Source: Microbacteriaceae bacterium VKM Ac-2855 (GTDB lineage: Bacteria; Actinomycetota; Actinomycetes; Actinomycetales; Microbacteriaceae). From it: a DNA stretch of 64,000 nt. Numbering within the stretch: the stretch's first letter is position 1; every line of letters begins with the position of its first letter. This document shows, piece after piece, positions 1 to 7,443 of this stretch. A model generated the notes under the pieces. It was not told the DNA's origin. It ran no database searches and saw only the letters and a program-made list of their open reading frames with translations. The translations under genes and the position numbers were made by a program. Where the stretch lies: NCBI GenBank assembly GCA_013204985.1, contig JABMLG010000006.1, positions 219,330 to 283,329 on the forward strand. The letters are read 5' to 3'.

Positions 1-135
1 GCCGGGCCCGTTCTGCGCAACGGATGTAACGATCCGGTAAACGGTATCGAGCGGGGACCGGGCGGCCCGCTCGCGGTCGGCTAACGTCGAGGTATCGGCC
101 ACCCGAAGACCGAGGCAACACCCGGGAGGGGTACC

Positions 136-1170
136 GTGCCCAAGCTCAGAACCGGCGCCTTCCTGCGCACCGGTTCGCTCGCGATCGTTCCGGCAGTCGA
201 GCACCCGTCCGGTCCTGTTCCCGACCTCGCACCGATTGCGACGGTGCCGCGCGATCTCGCCGTGCGTCGAGGGCTGGGCGACAGCCCGCACTCGGTGTTC
301 CCGGTCTCGCTCGGCGCGGCGGCTCTGGGCACCCGCGCCGACGCGCCGCAGAGCGTCGAGGTGCTCGATCGGTACACAGCGTGGGGCGGCAACGTCGTCG
401 TCACGTCGCAGGCCTACGCCGGCGGACGCGGCGAAGAGATCCTCGGGCAGTGGATGATCGCACGCCGCAATCGCGATGCCATGGTCGTCGTCAGCCGGAT
501 CGGTCCGAGCGCCGAGCACGGGTCGACGCCGCGCGCCCTGGTGCGTTCTGTCGAGGAAGCGCTCGCTCGCCTTCGGACCGACCGCCTCGACGTGCTCGCG
601 CTGTACCCGAACTCGACCATTCGTCTCGACGAGATGCTGTCCGCCGCCGACGTCCTGATCACCGCCGGCAAGATCCGCGCCGTCGCCGCCTCCGGCTTCT
701 CCGCCGAGGCACTGTTCGAGGCGCGGGTCCTCGCCGCCCACGGGCTGCCGCGCTTCTGTGCGGCGGAGGTGCGGTACAACCTGCTCGAACGCCACCACGC
801 GGAGGGCGATGTGTCGCTCGTCGCCGCCGGTCAGGGTCTCGCGCTCGTGCCCACGGTTCCGCTCGCGCACGGCTTCCTCGCCGGCATCGTCCGCAGTCGC
901 CGCGCGGCACGGTCCACCGCGCGGGGCTCCCTCGCGGCCGAGCATCTCGGTCGCCGCGGCCTGCGGATGCTCGGCGCCATCGATGGCATCGCGGCCGAGA
1001 TCGACGCGCACCCCGCCGCGGTCGCCGTCGCCTGGTTGCTCGGTCGCCCGCACGTCGCCACCACCGCCGTGAACCTCGCCTCACCCGACGAGGTCGACGC
1101 CGTCGTGCGCGCCGCGGCGATCCGGCTCGAGCCGGAGCACGCGGTCGCGTTGGAGCGCGCGCACCGCTGA
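136..1170 (+). CDS. Aldo/keto reductase-like protein with degenerate active site
   Basis: This 344-residue protein carries the (beta/alpha)8 pattern of the aldo/keto reductase superfamily from about residue 52 onward, preceded by an unusual ~50-residue N-terminal stretch. The family normally reduces carbonyl compounds with NADPH using an Asp-Tyr-Lys-His tetrad. Only the Tyr appears to be kept (Y94); the Asp, Lys and His positions read as T90, R121 and Y157. The expected conserved Gly-Gly/Glu turn after the Tyr (GGRGEEILG) and a late AKR-like helix region remain. The GTG start is preceded by a GGGAGGGG Shine-Dalgarno stretch. It lies 26 bp upstream of the M16 peptidase gene. Catalytic activity is doubtful; it may be a repurposed or NADPH-sensing AKR fold. 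Family assignment is fairly safe, substrate unknown. Confidence 0.8.
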   Translation: MPKLRTGAFLRTGSLAIVPAVEHPSGPVPDLAPIATVPRDLAVRRGLGDSPHSVFPVSLGAAALGTRADAPQSVEVLDRYTAWGGNVVVTSQAYAGGRGEEILGQWMIARRNRDAMVVVSRIGPSAEHGSTPRALVRSVEEALARLRTDRLDVLALYPNSTIRLDEMLSAADVLITAGKIRAVAASGFSAEALFEARVLAAHGLPRFCAAEVRYNLLERHHAEGDVSLVAAGQGLALVPTVPLAHGFLAGIVRSRRAARSTARGSLAAEHLGRRGLRMLGAIDGIAAEIDAHPAAVAVAWLLGRPHVATTAVNLASPDEVDAVVRAAAIRLEPEHAVALERAHR

Positions 1171-1183
1171 CCCTCAGGTGCCC

Positions 1184-1189
1184 TAGTGT
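1184..1189 (+). promoter_or_regulatory. Putative -10 box (TAGTGT) of the M16 peptidase gene
   Basis: TAGTGT lies 7 nt before the ATG at 1197, the spacing expected for a leaderless transcript. A GGAAGG stretch in between could alternatively act as a ribosome binding site. Confidence 0.4.
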
Positions 1190-1196
1190 GGGAAGG

Positions 1197-2600
1197 ATGA
1201 ACGGCGCCGTCGACCTCCCCCTCGAAGATCCCTCGATCACTTTCACCGCAGCGGGAGGATCGCTCGTCCGGCGAACGGTGCTGCCGAGCGGTCTGCGCGT
1301 TCTCAGCGAGGCCGTACCCGGTGCCCGAAGCGCCACGATCGGCTTCTGGGTCGCGGTCGGTTCGCGGGACGAGTTGCCGGCCCGGCCGGCGGTGGGTGCA
1401 TCCGCGGCGCGTCCGTCCAACTTCGGGTCGACCCACTTCCTCGAGCACCTGCTGTTCAAGGGCACCACCACGCGTACCGCTCTCGACATCGCGATCTCCT
1501 TCGACTCCGTCGGCGGCGAGCACAATGCCCTCACCGCGAAGGAGTACACCTGCTACTACGCCAAGGTGCAGGATCGCGACCTGCCGATGGCGGTCGAGGT
1601 GATCGCCGACATGCTCACCTCGTCCCTGATCGATCCTGACGAGTTCGAGACGGAACGCGGCGTCATCCTGGAAGAACTCGCGATGGCCGACGACGACCCG
1701 GCGGACGTCGCGAGCGAGCGCTTCTTCGAGGCTGTCTTCGGCGCGCATCCGCTCGGTCGACCCATCGGCGGTGACGCCGAAACGATCGGCGGCGCGACCC
1801 GTTCGGCCGTCTGGGAGCACTACAAAGCGAACTACCGGCCGCAGGATCTCGTCGTCACCGTCGCGGGAGCTGTCGACCACGACGCCGTCGTCGCCGGAAT
1901 CGAGACCGCGCTGCGAGCTGCGGGTTGGGATCTCGGCTCGATCGCCGTACCGGTCGCCCGCCGCACCGGCGATACCGCCCTGTACACCCGGGGAAGCGGG
2001 TTGAGCGTGGTGCATCGACCGATCGAACAGGCGAACGTCCTGCTCGGCGTCCCCGGTATCAGCGCCGCCGACCCGAGGCGGATGGTGATGGGCGTGCTCA
2101 ACTCGATCCTCGGCGGCGGGATGAGCAGCCGCTTGTTCCAGGAGGTCCGTGAGAAGCGCGGCCTCGCGTACTCGGTGTACTCGTTCGCGCCGTCCTACTC
2201 GGACGCCGGGCTCTTCGGCCTCTACGCCGCGTGCACGCCGGCCAAGGCGAGCACGGTCGCCGAGCTGCTGTTGAGCGAGTTCCATCGTGTCGCCGAGCAC
2301 GGTGTCACCGCCGACGAACTCGGTCGCGCCCGCGGACAGATGTCCGGCGCGGCCGCCCTGGCGTTGGAGGACTCCGACACCCGGATGTCGCGCCTGGGGC
2401 GCGCCGAGCTCACCTTCGGCGAGTTCACCGACCTCGACGAGAACCTGCGCCGACTCGCGAAGGTCACCGCAGACGACGTTCAGGCGTTGGCGGCAGACTT
2501 GGCACGGGGACGACTTTCCGTCTCCGCCGTCGGAGCCATCGACGAGTCGATGTTCGACGCAGTCGTCGACCACGCGCCGGACGGCGCGGTCACCCGCTGA
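1197..2600 (+). CDS. M16 family zinc metallopeptidase
   Basis: A 467-residue member of the pitrilysin/insulinase (M16) family, comparable to the processing-peptidase-like proteins that actinobacteria encode near pnp and dapB. The inverted zinc motif HFLEH is at residues 80-84, and the third ligand is a Glu in the VILEE segment around residue 160, the usual ~76 residues downstream. The C-terminal half holds the second, non-catalytic M16 domain with the R/Y segment around GLAYSVYS. A ~14-residue Ala/Pro-rich insertion sits just before the zinc motif (residues 61-76). I start it at the ATG at 1197 because the conserved part begins there and upstream codons in this frame are a shadow of the preceding gene. 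It probably degrades peptides in the cytoplasm; the physiological substrate is not known. Confidence 0.92.
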   Translation: MNGAVDLPLEDPSITFTAAGGSLVRRTVLPSGLRVLSEAVPGARSATIGFWVAVGSRDELPARPAVGASAARPSNFGSTHFLEHLLFKGTTTRTALDIAISFDSVGGEHNALTAKEYTCYYAKVQDRDLPMAVEVIADMLTSSLIDPDEFETERGVILEELAMADDDPADVASERFFEAVFGAHPLGRPIGGDAETIGGATRSAVWEHYKANYRPQDLVVTVAGAVDHDAVVAGIETALRAAGWDLGSIAVPVARRTGDTALYTRGSGLSVVHRPIEQANVLLGVPGISAADPRRMVMGVLNSILGGGMSSRLFQEVREKRGLAYSVYSFAPSYSDAGLFGLYAACTPAKASTVAELLLSEFHRVAEHGVTADELGRARGQMSGAAALALEDSDTRMSRLGRAELTFGEFTDLDENLRRLAKVTADDVQALAADLARGRLSVSAVGAIDESMFDAVVDHAPDGAVTR

Positions 2601-2631
2601 CCGCAGCCTCCGGTACTGAACGACCGCCGTC

Positions 2632-2650
2632 GAGAGCGGCACCCGCTCTC
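2632..2650 (+). terminator. Short GC-rich hairpin after the M16 peptidase gene
   Basis: GAGAGCGG (2632-2639) pairs with CCGCTCTC (2643-2650) around a 3-nt loop. There is no T-tract, so termination is only possible. Confidence 0.35.
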
Positions 2651-2706
2651 CCCGACGCGCACCGCTGATCCGCGCACCGTCGCGCCGCACTACGGAAGGG
2701 GCCCAC

Positions 2707-3309
2707 GTGTCCCACTACATCTACCTCGTTCGCCACGGCGAGCAGCAGGACGCCGAGCACGGCCTACCCGATGGTCCGCTGTCGGCCCGAGGCGGGCGGC
2801 AGGCCCGCCTGATCGCCGAGCGGCTCGGGGGCGTGCCGTTCACCGGCGCCTGGCACTCGCCGCTGCGTCGCGCCGAGGAGACCGCCCAGAAGTTCCACGA
2901 GGTGCTTCCTGCGCTGCGCAGCGAGCCGTCGTCGTTGCTCTTCGACTGCATTCCGTCCGGACCGACTCCGGACATGCCGCGCGCGTTCGACTCCTTCTTC
3001 GGCGGGGTGACCGAGGCCGAGATCGAAGCCGGGCGGGCGCAGATGCAGGATGCGGTGCAGGAGTTCCTGACGCCGTCCATCGGCGACCGACACGATCTGC
3101 TCATCACGCACAACTTCGTGATCGGCTGGTTCGTGCGTCATGTGTTCGACGCCCCGGAGTGGCGCTGGCTCGGCGTGAATCAGGCCAACTGCGGCCTCAC
3201 CATAATCCGCGTGCGTTCTCGCAAACCGCCGGTGCTCGTGGTGCACAACGACCTCGCCCACCTCCCGGTCGAGTTGCGCACCGGTCTCCCCGAGGCCCAA
3301 CCGGTCTGA
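2707..3309 (+). CDS. Histidine phosphatase (phosphoglycerate mutase-like) family protein
   Basis: A 200-residue protein of the branch-1 histidine phosphatase superfamily. The phosphohistidine motif RHGE is at residues 9-12, an Arg-bearing segment (HSPLRRAEETA) follows near residue 57, and the second catalytic His lies in LITHNFVIGW near residue 138. These enzymes remove phosphate from small molecules or proteins. Nothing in the sequence fixes the substrate; the long segment between the two halves is unlike a glycolytic mutase. The GTG start has a GGAAGGGG ribosome binding site 7 nt upstream. It is a single gene convergent with the GNAT gene at 3446. Confidence 0.88.
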   Translation: MSHYIYLVRHGEQQDAEHGLPDGPLSARGGRQARLIAERLGGVPFTGAWHSPLRRAEETAQKFHEVLPALRSEPSSLLFDCIPSGPTPDMPRAFDSFFGGVTEAEIEAGRAQMQDAVQEFLTPSIGDRHDLLITHNFVIGWFVRHVFDAPEWRWLGVNQANCGLTIIRVRSRKPPVLVVHNDLAHLPVELRTGLPEAQPV

Positions 3310-3316
3310 CGCCCCC

Positions 3317-3361
3317 GCCGCGCCAACCCCGTTCGCGCGAACCCCCTCCGCGCGAACCCCA
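3317..3361 (+). repeat. Three short direct repeats (CGCGC-AACCCC type)
   Basis: Three near-identical copies of a GCGCGAACCCC-like unit (first copy GCGCCAACCCC) follow the histidine phosphatase stop codon directly and run into the large inverted repeat at 3363. Function unknown; together they fill the convergent intergenic space. Confidence 0.6.
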
Positions 3362-3362
3362 T

Positions 3363-3439
3363 CCTGCGAGGGACCCCTCCTGTGCACGAGGGACCCCCGC
3401 AGGGCGGGTCCGTCGTGCACGGAGCGGGTCCCTCGCAGG
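3363..3439. repeat. Nested 77-bp inverted repeat between convergent genes
   Basis: The outer arms CCTGCGAGGGACCC (3363-3376) and GGGTCCCTCGCAGG (3426-3439) are perfect 14-bp complements. Inside them, GTGCAC (3382-3387) pairs with GTGCAC (3415-3420) and GGACCC (3391-3396) with GGGTCC (3406-3411). The result is a long stem with internal bulges. It could serve as a bidirectional terminator between the + gene ending at 3309 and the - gene ending at 3446, or be a dispersed palindromic repeat. Confidence 0.8.
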
Positions 3440-3445
3440 GCGGCG

Positions 3446-3934
3446 CTACACGCGCTTGGCGTACCAGTTCGTCGCGTTGGGGTTGTCGTTGTAGGGCTCG
3501 ACCGGGACGAAGCCGCGCTTGCGGTAGAGAGCGCCGGCGGATTCGAGGCTCGCATTCGTGTCGAGCACGATCAGGTCGGCGCCGAAGGTCTGAGCGCGAC
3601 GCATCAACTCGTCCAAGACCGCACCGCCCAGCCCTCGGCCGCGTGCGATCGGCGCGAGGAAGAGATGCTTCACCTCGTACCGCACCTCGCTGCCGCCCTC
3701 ATCGTCGAGTCCGTCGGCGATCCGGCGGACGCCGCCGCAGCCGACCGGGCCGAGCTCGGCGTCCTCGAGAAGCAGGAAGACGCCCTGCGGAGGCACGAAC
3801 TGCGTCGGATCCGGGAACGTCGTGCGGTACTCGCCCTGATCACTGGGGAAGCCGGCTGCGCGTTCAGCGAAGTAGGCCTCGAGCAGAGCGTGTGCGGCGG
3901 GGGAGTCGACGGGAGTCTCGATCGGTTCGCTCAT
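3446..3934 (-). CDS. GNAT family N-acetyltransferase
   Basis: A 162-residue GCN5-related acetyltransferase. The acetyl-CoA pyrophosphate-binding motif A reads LAPIARGRGLGGAVLDEL (about residues 92-109), followed by the typical VLDTN strand and the ALYRKRGFVPV motif B near the C-terminus. These enzymes transfer acetyl from acetyl-CoA to an amine; the acceptor cannot be told from sequence. The ATG start at 3934 has no Shine-Dalgarno, but a TAGGCT box ends 6 nt upstream, so it is likely leaderless. It is divergent from dapB (61 bp between starts). Confidence 0.88.
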   Translation of the reverse strand: MSEPIETPVDSPAAHALLEAYFAERAAGFPSDQGEYRTTFPDPTQFVPPQGVFLLLEDAELGPVGCGGVRRIADGLDDEGGSEVRYEVKHLFLAPIARGRGLGGAVLDELMRRAQTFGADLIVLDTNASLESAGALYRKRGFVPVEPYNDNPNATNWYAKRV

Positions 3935-3940
3935 CCGCCC

Positions 3941-3946
3941 AGCCTA
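3941..3946 (-). promoter_or_regulatory. Putative leaderless -10 box of the GNAT gene
   Basis: TAGGCT on the minus strand ends 6 nt before the ATG at 3934; no ribosome binding site is visible. Confidence 0.55.
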
Positions 3947-3982
3947 TTCAGCGGCACGGGCCTCGACGCCGGATGCGCTTGT

Positions 3983-3988
3983 TACGCT
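3983..3988 (+). promoter_or_regulatory. Putative leaderless -10 box of dapB
   Basis: TACGCT ends 6 nt before the GTG at 3995. There is no Shine-Dalgarno sequence, which favours a leaderless mRNA. Confidence 0.55.
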
Positions 3989-3994
3989 GACTCG

Positions 3995-4843
3995 GTGACA
4001 ACCACTGTGGCCGTCGTCGGCGCGACCGGAAAACTCGGCTCCCTCACCTGTCGGCTCATCGAGGAGTCAACCGATTTCGAGCTGGTGGCGCGGCTGCGCT
4101 CGTCGAGCGATCTCGCGGAGATGCTGTCAGCCGACGTGGTCGTCGATATGACGCTCCCCGCTGTGAGTCAGGGCGTCGTCGACTTCGCGATCAGCCACGG
4201 CAAGAAGATCCTGGTCGGCACCTCCGGATGGTCGGGCGATCGGATCGCGGCCCTCGAACGCCGGGTGCGCGACCGGGAGGCGGCTGGGGACGATCCCGGC
4301 GTCGTGATCGTGCCGAACTTCTCCATCGGCTCGGTGCTCGCCACCGCGCTCGCGACGGTGGCGGCTCGCTTCTACGAGTCCGTGGAGATCATCGAGACCC
4401 ACGCCGCGTCGAAGATCGACTCGCCGTCGGGCACGGCCGTGCGCACGGCCGAGCTGATCCTCGAGGCGCGCGCCGAACTCGGCCCCGTCTCGGCCGCCCA
4501 CACCGATCAGCGCGCGCGCGGCCAGCAGGTGGCGAGCATCCCGGTGCACAGTCTGCGTCTGCCCGGCGTGCAGGCCCGCCAAGAGGTGGTCTTCGGCGGC
4601 ATCGGCGAAACCGTGACCATCCGCCACGACACCTCGTCCTCGTCGTCCTACGAAGCGGGGATCCTGCGGGCCCTCGCCGCGACGGTGGTCAGCACCGGCG
4701 TCACCGTCGGGCTCGATGCGCTCATCGACCTGCGCTCTGCCTTCGACGCGGCTCCCATCGCCGTTTCGGCCGTCGACCTCGTCGACGATCTGTCCGCCGA
4801 TGCACCGTCCGGCCAGGCGGCCGCTGCGACGTCCGCACCGTGA
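3995..4843 (+). CDS. dapB: 4-hydroxy-tetrahydrodipicolinate reductase
   Basis: DapB reduces 4-hydroxy-tetrahydrodipicolinate with NAD(P)H in the diaminopimelate/lysine pathway, supplying the peptidoglycan cross-link residue and lysine. The 282-residue protein starts with the dinucleotide-binding VVGATGKLG motif (residues 7-15). It contains the family's catalytic/substrate motif as ETHAASKIDSPSGTA near residue 147, where the usual His-His is His-Ala, and the VGTSGW loop after strand 4. I chose the GTG at 3995 because the Rossmann strand begins directly after it. dapA lies 5.6 kb downstream in the same orientation. Its last bases overlap the start of the TPR protein gene, so the two are co-transcribed. 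Confidence 0.95.
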   Translation: MTTTVAVVGATGKLGSLTCRLIEESTDFELVARLRSSSDLAEMLSADVVVDMTLPAVSQGVVDFAISHGKKILVGTSGWSGDRIAALERRVRDREAAGDDPGVVIVPNFSIGSVLATALATVAARFYESVEIIETHAASKIDSPSGTAVRTAELILEARAELGPVSAAHTDQRARGQQVASIPVHSLRLPGVQARQEVVFGGIGETVTIRHDTSSSSSYEAGILRALAATVVSTGVTVGLDALIDLRSAFDAAPIAVSAVDLVDDLSADAPSGQAAAATSAP

Positions 4844-5283
4844 GCACCCGCATCGGCGTCGCCGTGATGGGCGTGCTCCTCGCCCTCTACCTGTTCGTGT
4901 CGCTGCAGTACGCCTTCGTCGCCTTCGCCGCGGGTACCCCTGCCGGGATCGCGATGGGCTGCGGCCTGTTCGTGCTCGGCGGACTCGGCGTGTGGGGGTT
5001 GATCCGCGAACTGCTGTTCGGCCTCCGGGCAGATCGGCTCGGCCGAACCCTGGAGTCGGAGGGCGCCCTGCCACAGGAACACTTGGACACGCGGGCGAGT
5101 GGCCGGCCGATTCGGGAGGAGGCCGACGCGGTCTTCCCCCTCTACGCCGAGGCGGTCGAGAACGACCCCGAGAGCTGGCGCGCCTGGTACCGGCTCGGTC
5201 TCGCCTACGACGCGAGCGGCGACCGCAAACGCGCGCGCGGAGCGATCCGGCGATCGATCACGCTGGAGCGCACCGCGCACTGA
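4840..5283 (+). CDS. Small membrane-anchored TPR-like protein
   Basis: A 147-residue protein with two hydrophobic segments at residues 4-27 and 33-52, then a soluble C-terminal tail. The tail holds a single tetratricopeptide-like repeat (AEAVENDPESWRAWYRLGLA followed by ASGDRKRARGAIRRSI). The GTG start overlaps the dapB stop codon by 3 nt, indicating translational coupling. No specific function is recognisable. A role as a membrane scaffold is only a guess; co-occurrence with dapB in related actinobacteria is expected but was not checked. Confidence 0.8.
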   Translation: MSTRIGVAVMGVLLALYLFVSLQYAFVAFAAGTPAGIAMGCGLFVLGGLGVWGLIRELLFGLRADRLGRTLESEGALPQEHLDTRASGRPIREEADAVFPLYAEAVENDPESWRAWYRLGLAYDASGDRKRARGAIRRSITLERTAH

Positions 5284-5306
5284 CCCTCGAGGGATCTCCG
5301 CCTCGG

Positions 5307-6326
5307 TCAGGTCGCGACGACCCAGTCGATGGCCTCGTCGACCGTGCGGTGGCGGAAGGCGAAACCGTCGGCCAGCAGCCGGGCGGGCAGCATCCGCTGG
5401 CTCGACAGCAGCAGTTCTTCTCCCGCGTCGCGAAGGGCCAGCGTGATGATCTTCTCCGGCACCGGCAGCTTGTAGGGGCGACGAAGGTCCTTCGCCAGCC
5501 GTCGCATCAGCACGTCGGCCGTGGCCGGTTCGGGCCCCGCGAGGTTGACCGGGCCCGACAGGCCGGAGGTGAGCAGGTGCCGGATCGCGGAGGCTTCGTC
5601 GGAGAGGCTGATCCACGGCCAGTACTGCTGACCCGAACCGAGCGGGCCCGACAAGCCGAGCTTCGTCAACGGGATCAGCGGCCCGAGCGCCCCGCCATGG
5701 CCGAGTACCAGCCCGGTGCGGAAGGTGACGACCCGCGTCGATTCCGGGGCGAGGTGGGCCGCGCGCTCCCACGCCTCGACGACTCCGGGGAGGAAGCCCT
5801 CGCCCTTGCTCGACTCCTCCGTCAGTTCTTCGCCGGGGCGGTCGCCGTAGTAGCCGACCGCGGAGGCGTTCAGGAGGATGCGCGGCGGGTTCGAGGCCAT
5901 GCGCATCGCATCGGTGATCGTCTGCGTCGCCTGCACGCGCGAATCGAGGATCTCGCGCTTGTACCCCGAGGTCCACGGCAGCCGGCTGATCGACGCGCCT
6001 GAGAGGTTGATCACCGCATCGACCCGGTCGAGCAGGCTGAAGTCGAGCATGTGCGCCGACGGCGACCAGTGGAATTCCGACTCGGACTGCGGCGCGTGCC
6101 GCACGAGACGCAGTATGCGGTGACCGGCGTCGGCGAGTTGGCGCACGAGTTCGGTGCCGATCATCCCGGAGGCGCCCGCGATCAGGACGGTCAGCGACTC
6201 GGAGGAACCCTTCGCGCGAGCGTCCGGAGCGGATCGCGGTCGGGGGGATGGCGGCAGGATCGACGCCGGAGGATTGTGACGCGCCGCGCGGCGCGTGCGG
6301 GTCTCGTCGGGCGCGGCGTCGGTCAT
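5307..6326 (-). CDS. TIGR01777-type NAD-dependent epimerase (SDR fold)
   Basis: An extended short-chain dehydrogenase/epimerase related to the YfcH/SulA family. After a ~45-residue Arg/Pro-rich tail, the nucleotide-binding motif reads LIAGASGMIGTELVRQL. The family's NLSGASIS segment and the SAVGYYG motif carrying the catalytic Tyr follow, and the C-terminus holds the DUF1731-like segment ending in the RHRTVDEAIDW region. I start it at the ATG at 6326, which has GGAGG 4 nt upstream, rather than at an in-frame ATG 21 nt earlier. These proteins are conserved but their substrate is unknown. It is convergent with the TPR protein gene, 23 bp away. Confidence 0.9.
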   Translation of the reverse strand: MTDAAPDETRTRRAARHNPPASILPPSPRPRSAPDARAKGSSESLTVLIAGASGMIGTELVRQLADAGHRILRLVRHAPQSESEFHWSPSAHMLDFSLLDRVDAVINLSGASISRLPWTSGYKREILDSRVQATQTITDAMRMASNPPRILLNASAVGYYGDRPGEELTEESSKGEGFLPGVVEAWERAAHLAPESTRVVTFRTGLVLGHGGALGPLIPLTKLGLSGPLGSGQQYWPWISLSDEASAIRHLLTSGLSGPVNLAGPEPATADVLMRRLAKDLRRPYKLPVPEKIITLALRDAGEELLLSSQRMLPARLLADGFAFRHRTVDEAIDWVVAT

Positions 6327-6383
6327 CGATCCTCCGATACAGCGCACGGCTCGAACGAGCCGGCGCCCGTTCAGCCTACGACC

Positions 6384-6911
6384 TCACGCCGTGCGACCGC
6401 CCGATCGGCCGACGATACCGGCGCGCACGAGCAGCAGGTACAGTTCGCAGCCGAGGCAGTACCCGAAGGCGGAATTCAGGAACGCGGCGATGAACGCCGC
6501 GGCGCCCGCGACGGGAACCGCGAACGGGACGCCGACGAGGTGCAGCACGACGCCGAGGGCCGTCACGACGAGCCCGACCCCCTGGGCGAACCGCGGGGGA
6601 GCGGGGTTCTCGAGCTCGGTCGGAGGGCTCAATCGAGGGCGCACCACCGCGCGGAACAGCCGGCCGAAGGGGTGCCGAGCGACTCCGGCGATCGCTCCGT
6701 AGGCGAACAGCAGCATCAGGGCCGTGAGCAGCAGGAAACCCGGCTCGAGGATGCGCGCGGCGACGTCGGCGCCGACCGGTGCGGCGAGGCCCAGCGCGAC
6801 GACGACGAGCATCAGCACGGCGGTGATCCCCGCCGTGAACCGGGGTCCGCGCGGGTCGATGCCGCGGGAGGCGTCGATGCCGCGGGGCGTGGACGAGGGG
6901 GTGTCAGTCAT
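6384..6911 (-). CDS. DUF4395 domain membrane protein
   Basis: A 175-residue integral membrane protein with about four transmembrane segments (roughly residues 25-45, 52-72, 108-128 and 132-165), matching the DUF4395 type. A CLGC cysteine pair sits in the last membrane segment (FGYCLGCELYLLLV). Its start overlaps the end of the thioredoxin-like gene by 8 nt. The paired cysteines and the thioredoxin neighbour suggest a membrane thiol-redox relay, similar in concept to DsbD/CcdA partners; this is inference. The ATG at 6911 was chosen as the first start after the overlap, consistent with the Ser/Thr-rich N-terminal tail before the first helix. Confidence 0.85.
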   Translation of the reverse strand: MTDTPSSTPRGIDASRGIDPRGPRFTAGITAVLMLVVVALGLAAPVGADVAARILEPGFLLLTALMLLFAYGAIAGVARHPFGRLFRAVVRPRLSPPTELENPAPPRFAQGVGLVVTALGVVLHLVGVPFAVPVAGAAAFIAAFLNSAFGYCLGCELYLLLVRAGIVGRSGGRTA

Positions 6912-7350
6912 GGTGGCTCCCGATGAGGCGGTCGAGTTCGGCGGTGACGACGGCGCGCTGGGGCGCTCCGCCGATGCGCGCTCGGGTGATCCCGGTCGCG
7001 TCCAGCAGCAGGATCGTCGGCGTCTGGGTGATCCCGAAGCGGTCGGCGATGTCTTTTCGACGCGTGATGTCGACGTCGACGTGCGCGACTCCGGAGCGTG
7101 CATCCGCGAGCTCGCCGAGCAGTCGTCGTGTGGCGGGGCAGCGGGCGCAGAATTCCGTCGAGAACTGCACCAGGGTCGCGGAGCGGCCGAAGCGCGGTTC
7201 CACCCCGTCCTCGGCGGTGAGTTCATGAGAACGCACACGCAGGACTCCGGAGCGACGGACGCGGCCGTTGCGACGCTGCGCGAGCACGCCGAGGACGCTC
7301 GCCAGTACGAGCAGGGCGGCCAGTACGGCCGTGATCTCGATCCAGCTCAT
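6904..7350 (-). CDS. Membrane-anchored thioredoxin-family protein
   Basis: A 148-residue protein with an N-terminal transmembrane anchor (residues 5-24) and a thioredoxin fold. The active site is STEFCARCPAT, with cysteines C68 and C71 giving a CARC motif in place of CGPC. The cis-proline loop TQTPTILLL near residue 113 is intact, so redox activity is plausible. Topology places the thioredoxin domain on one side of the membrane; the single N-terminal helix does not settle which. A TACCCT box ends 6 nt before the ATG and no ribosome binding site is seen. It is translationally coupled to the DUF4395 gene. Confidence 0.88.
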   Translation of the reverse strand: MSWIEITAVLAALLVLASVLGVLAQRRNGRVRRSGVLRVRSHELTAEDGVEPRFGRSATLVQFSTEFCARCPATRRLLGELADARSGVAHVDVDITRRKDIADRFGITQTPTILLLDATGITRARIGGAPQRAVVTAELDRLIGSHHD

Positions 7351-7356
7351 GCCGCC

Positions 7357-7362
7357 AGGGTA
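7357..7362 (-). promoter_or_regulatory. Putative leaderless -10 box of the thioredoxin-DUF4395 operon
   Basis: TACCCT (minus strand) ends 6 nt before the ATG at 7350. Confidence 0.55.
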
Positions 7363-7430
7363 CGAGCAGACGCCGGGTGGTGGTGCTGTGTGACACAGTG
7401 CGACACGGGCTCAGCGGGTCGAGGGCACTA

Positions 7431-7436
7431 TAGGGT
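7431..7436 (+). promoter_or_regulatory. Putative leaderless -10 box of thyX
   Basis: TAGGGT (within TATAGGGT) ends 7 nt before the GTG at 7444. Confidence 0.55.
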
Positions 7437-7443
7437 CGAGGGC

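Noticed and set aside
1..135. Gene or RNA at the left edge
   Set aside because: No conserved reading frame, promoter pair or hairpin could be supported in these 135 bases.
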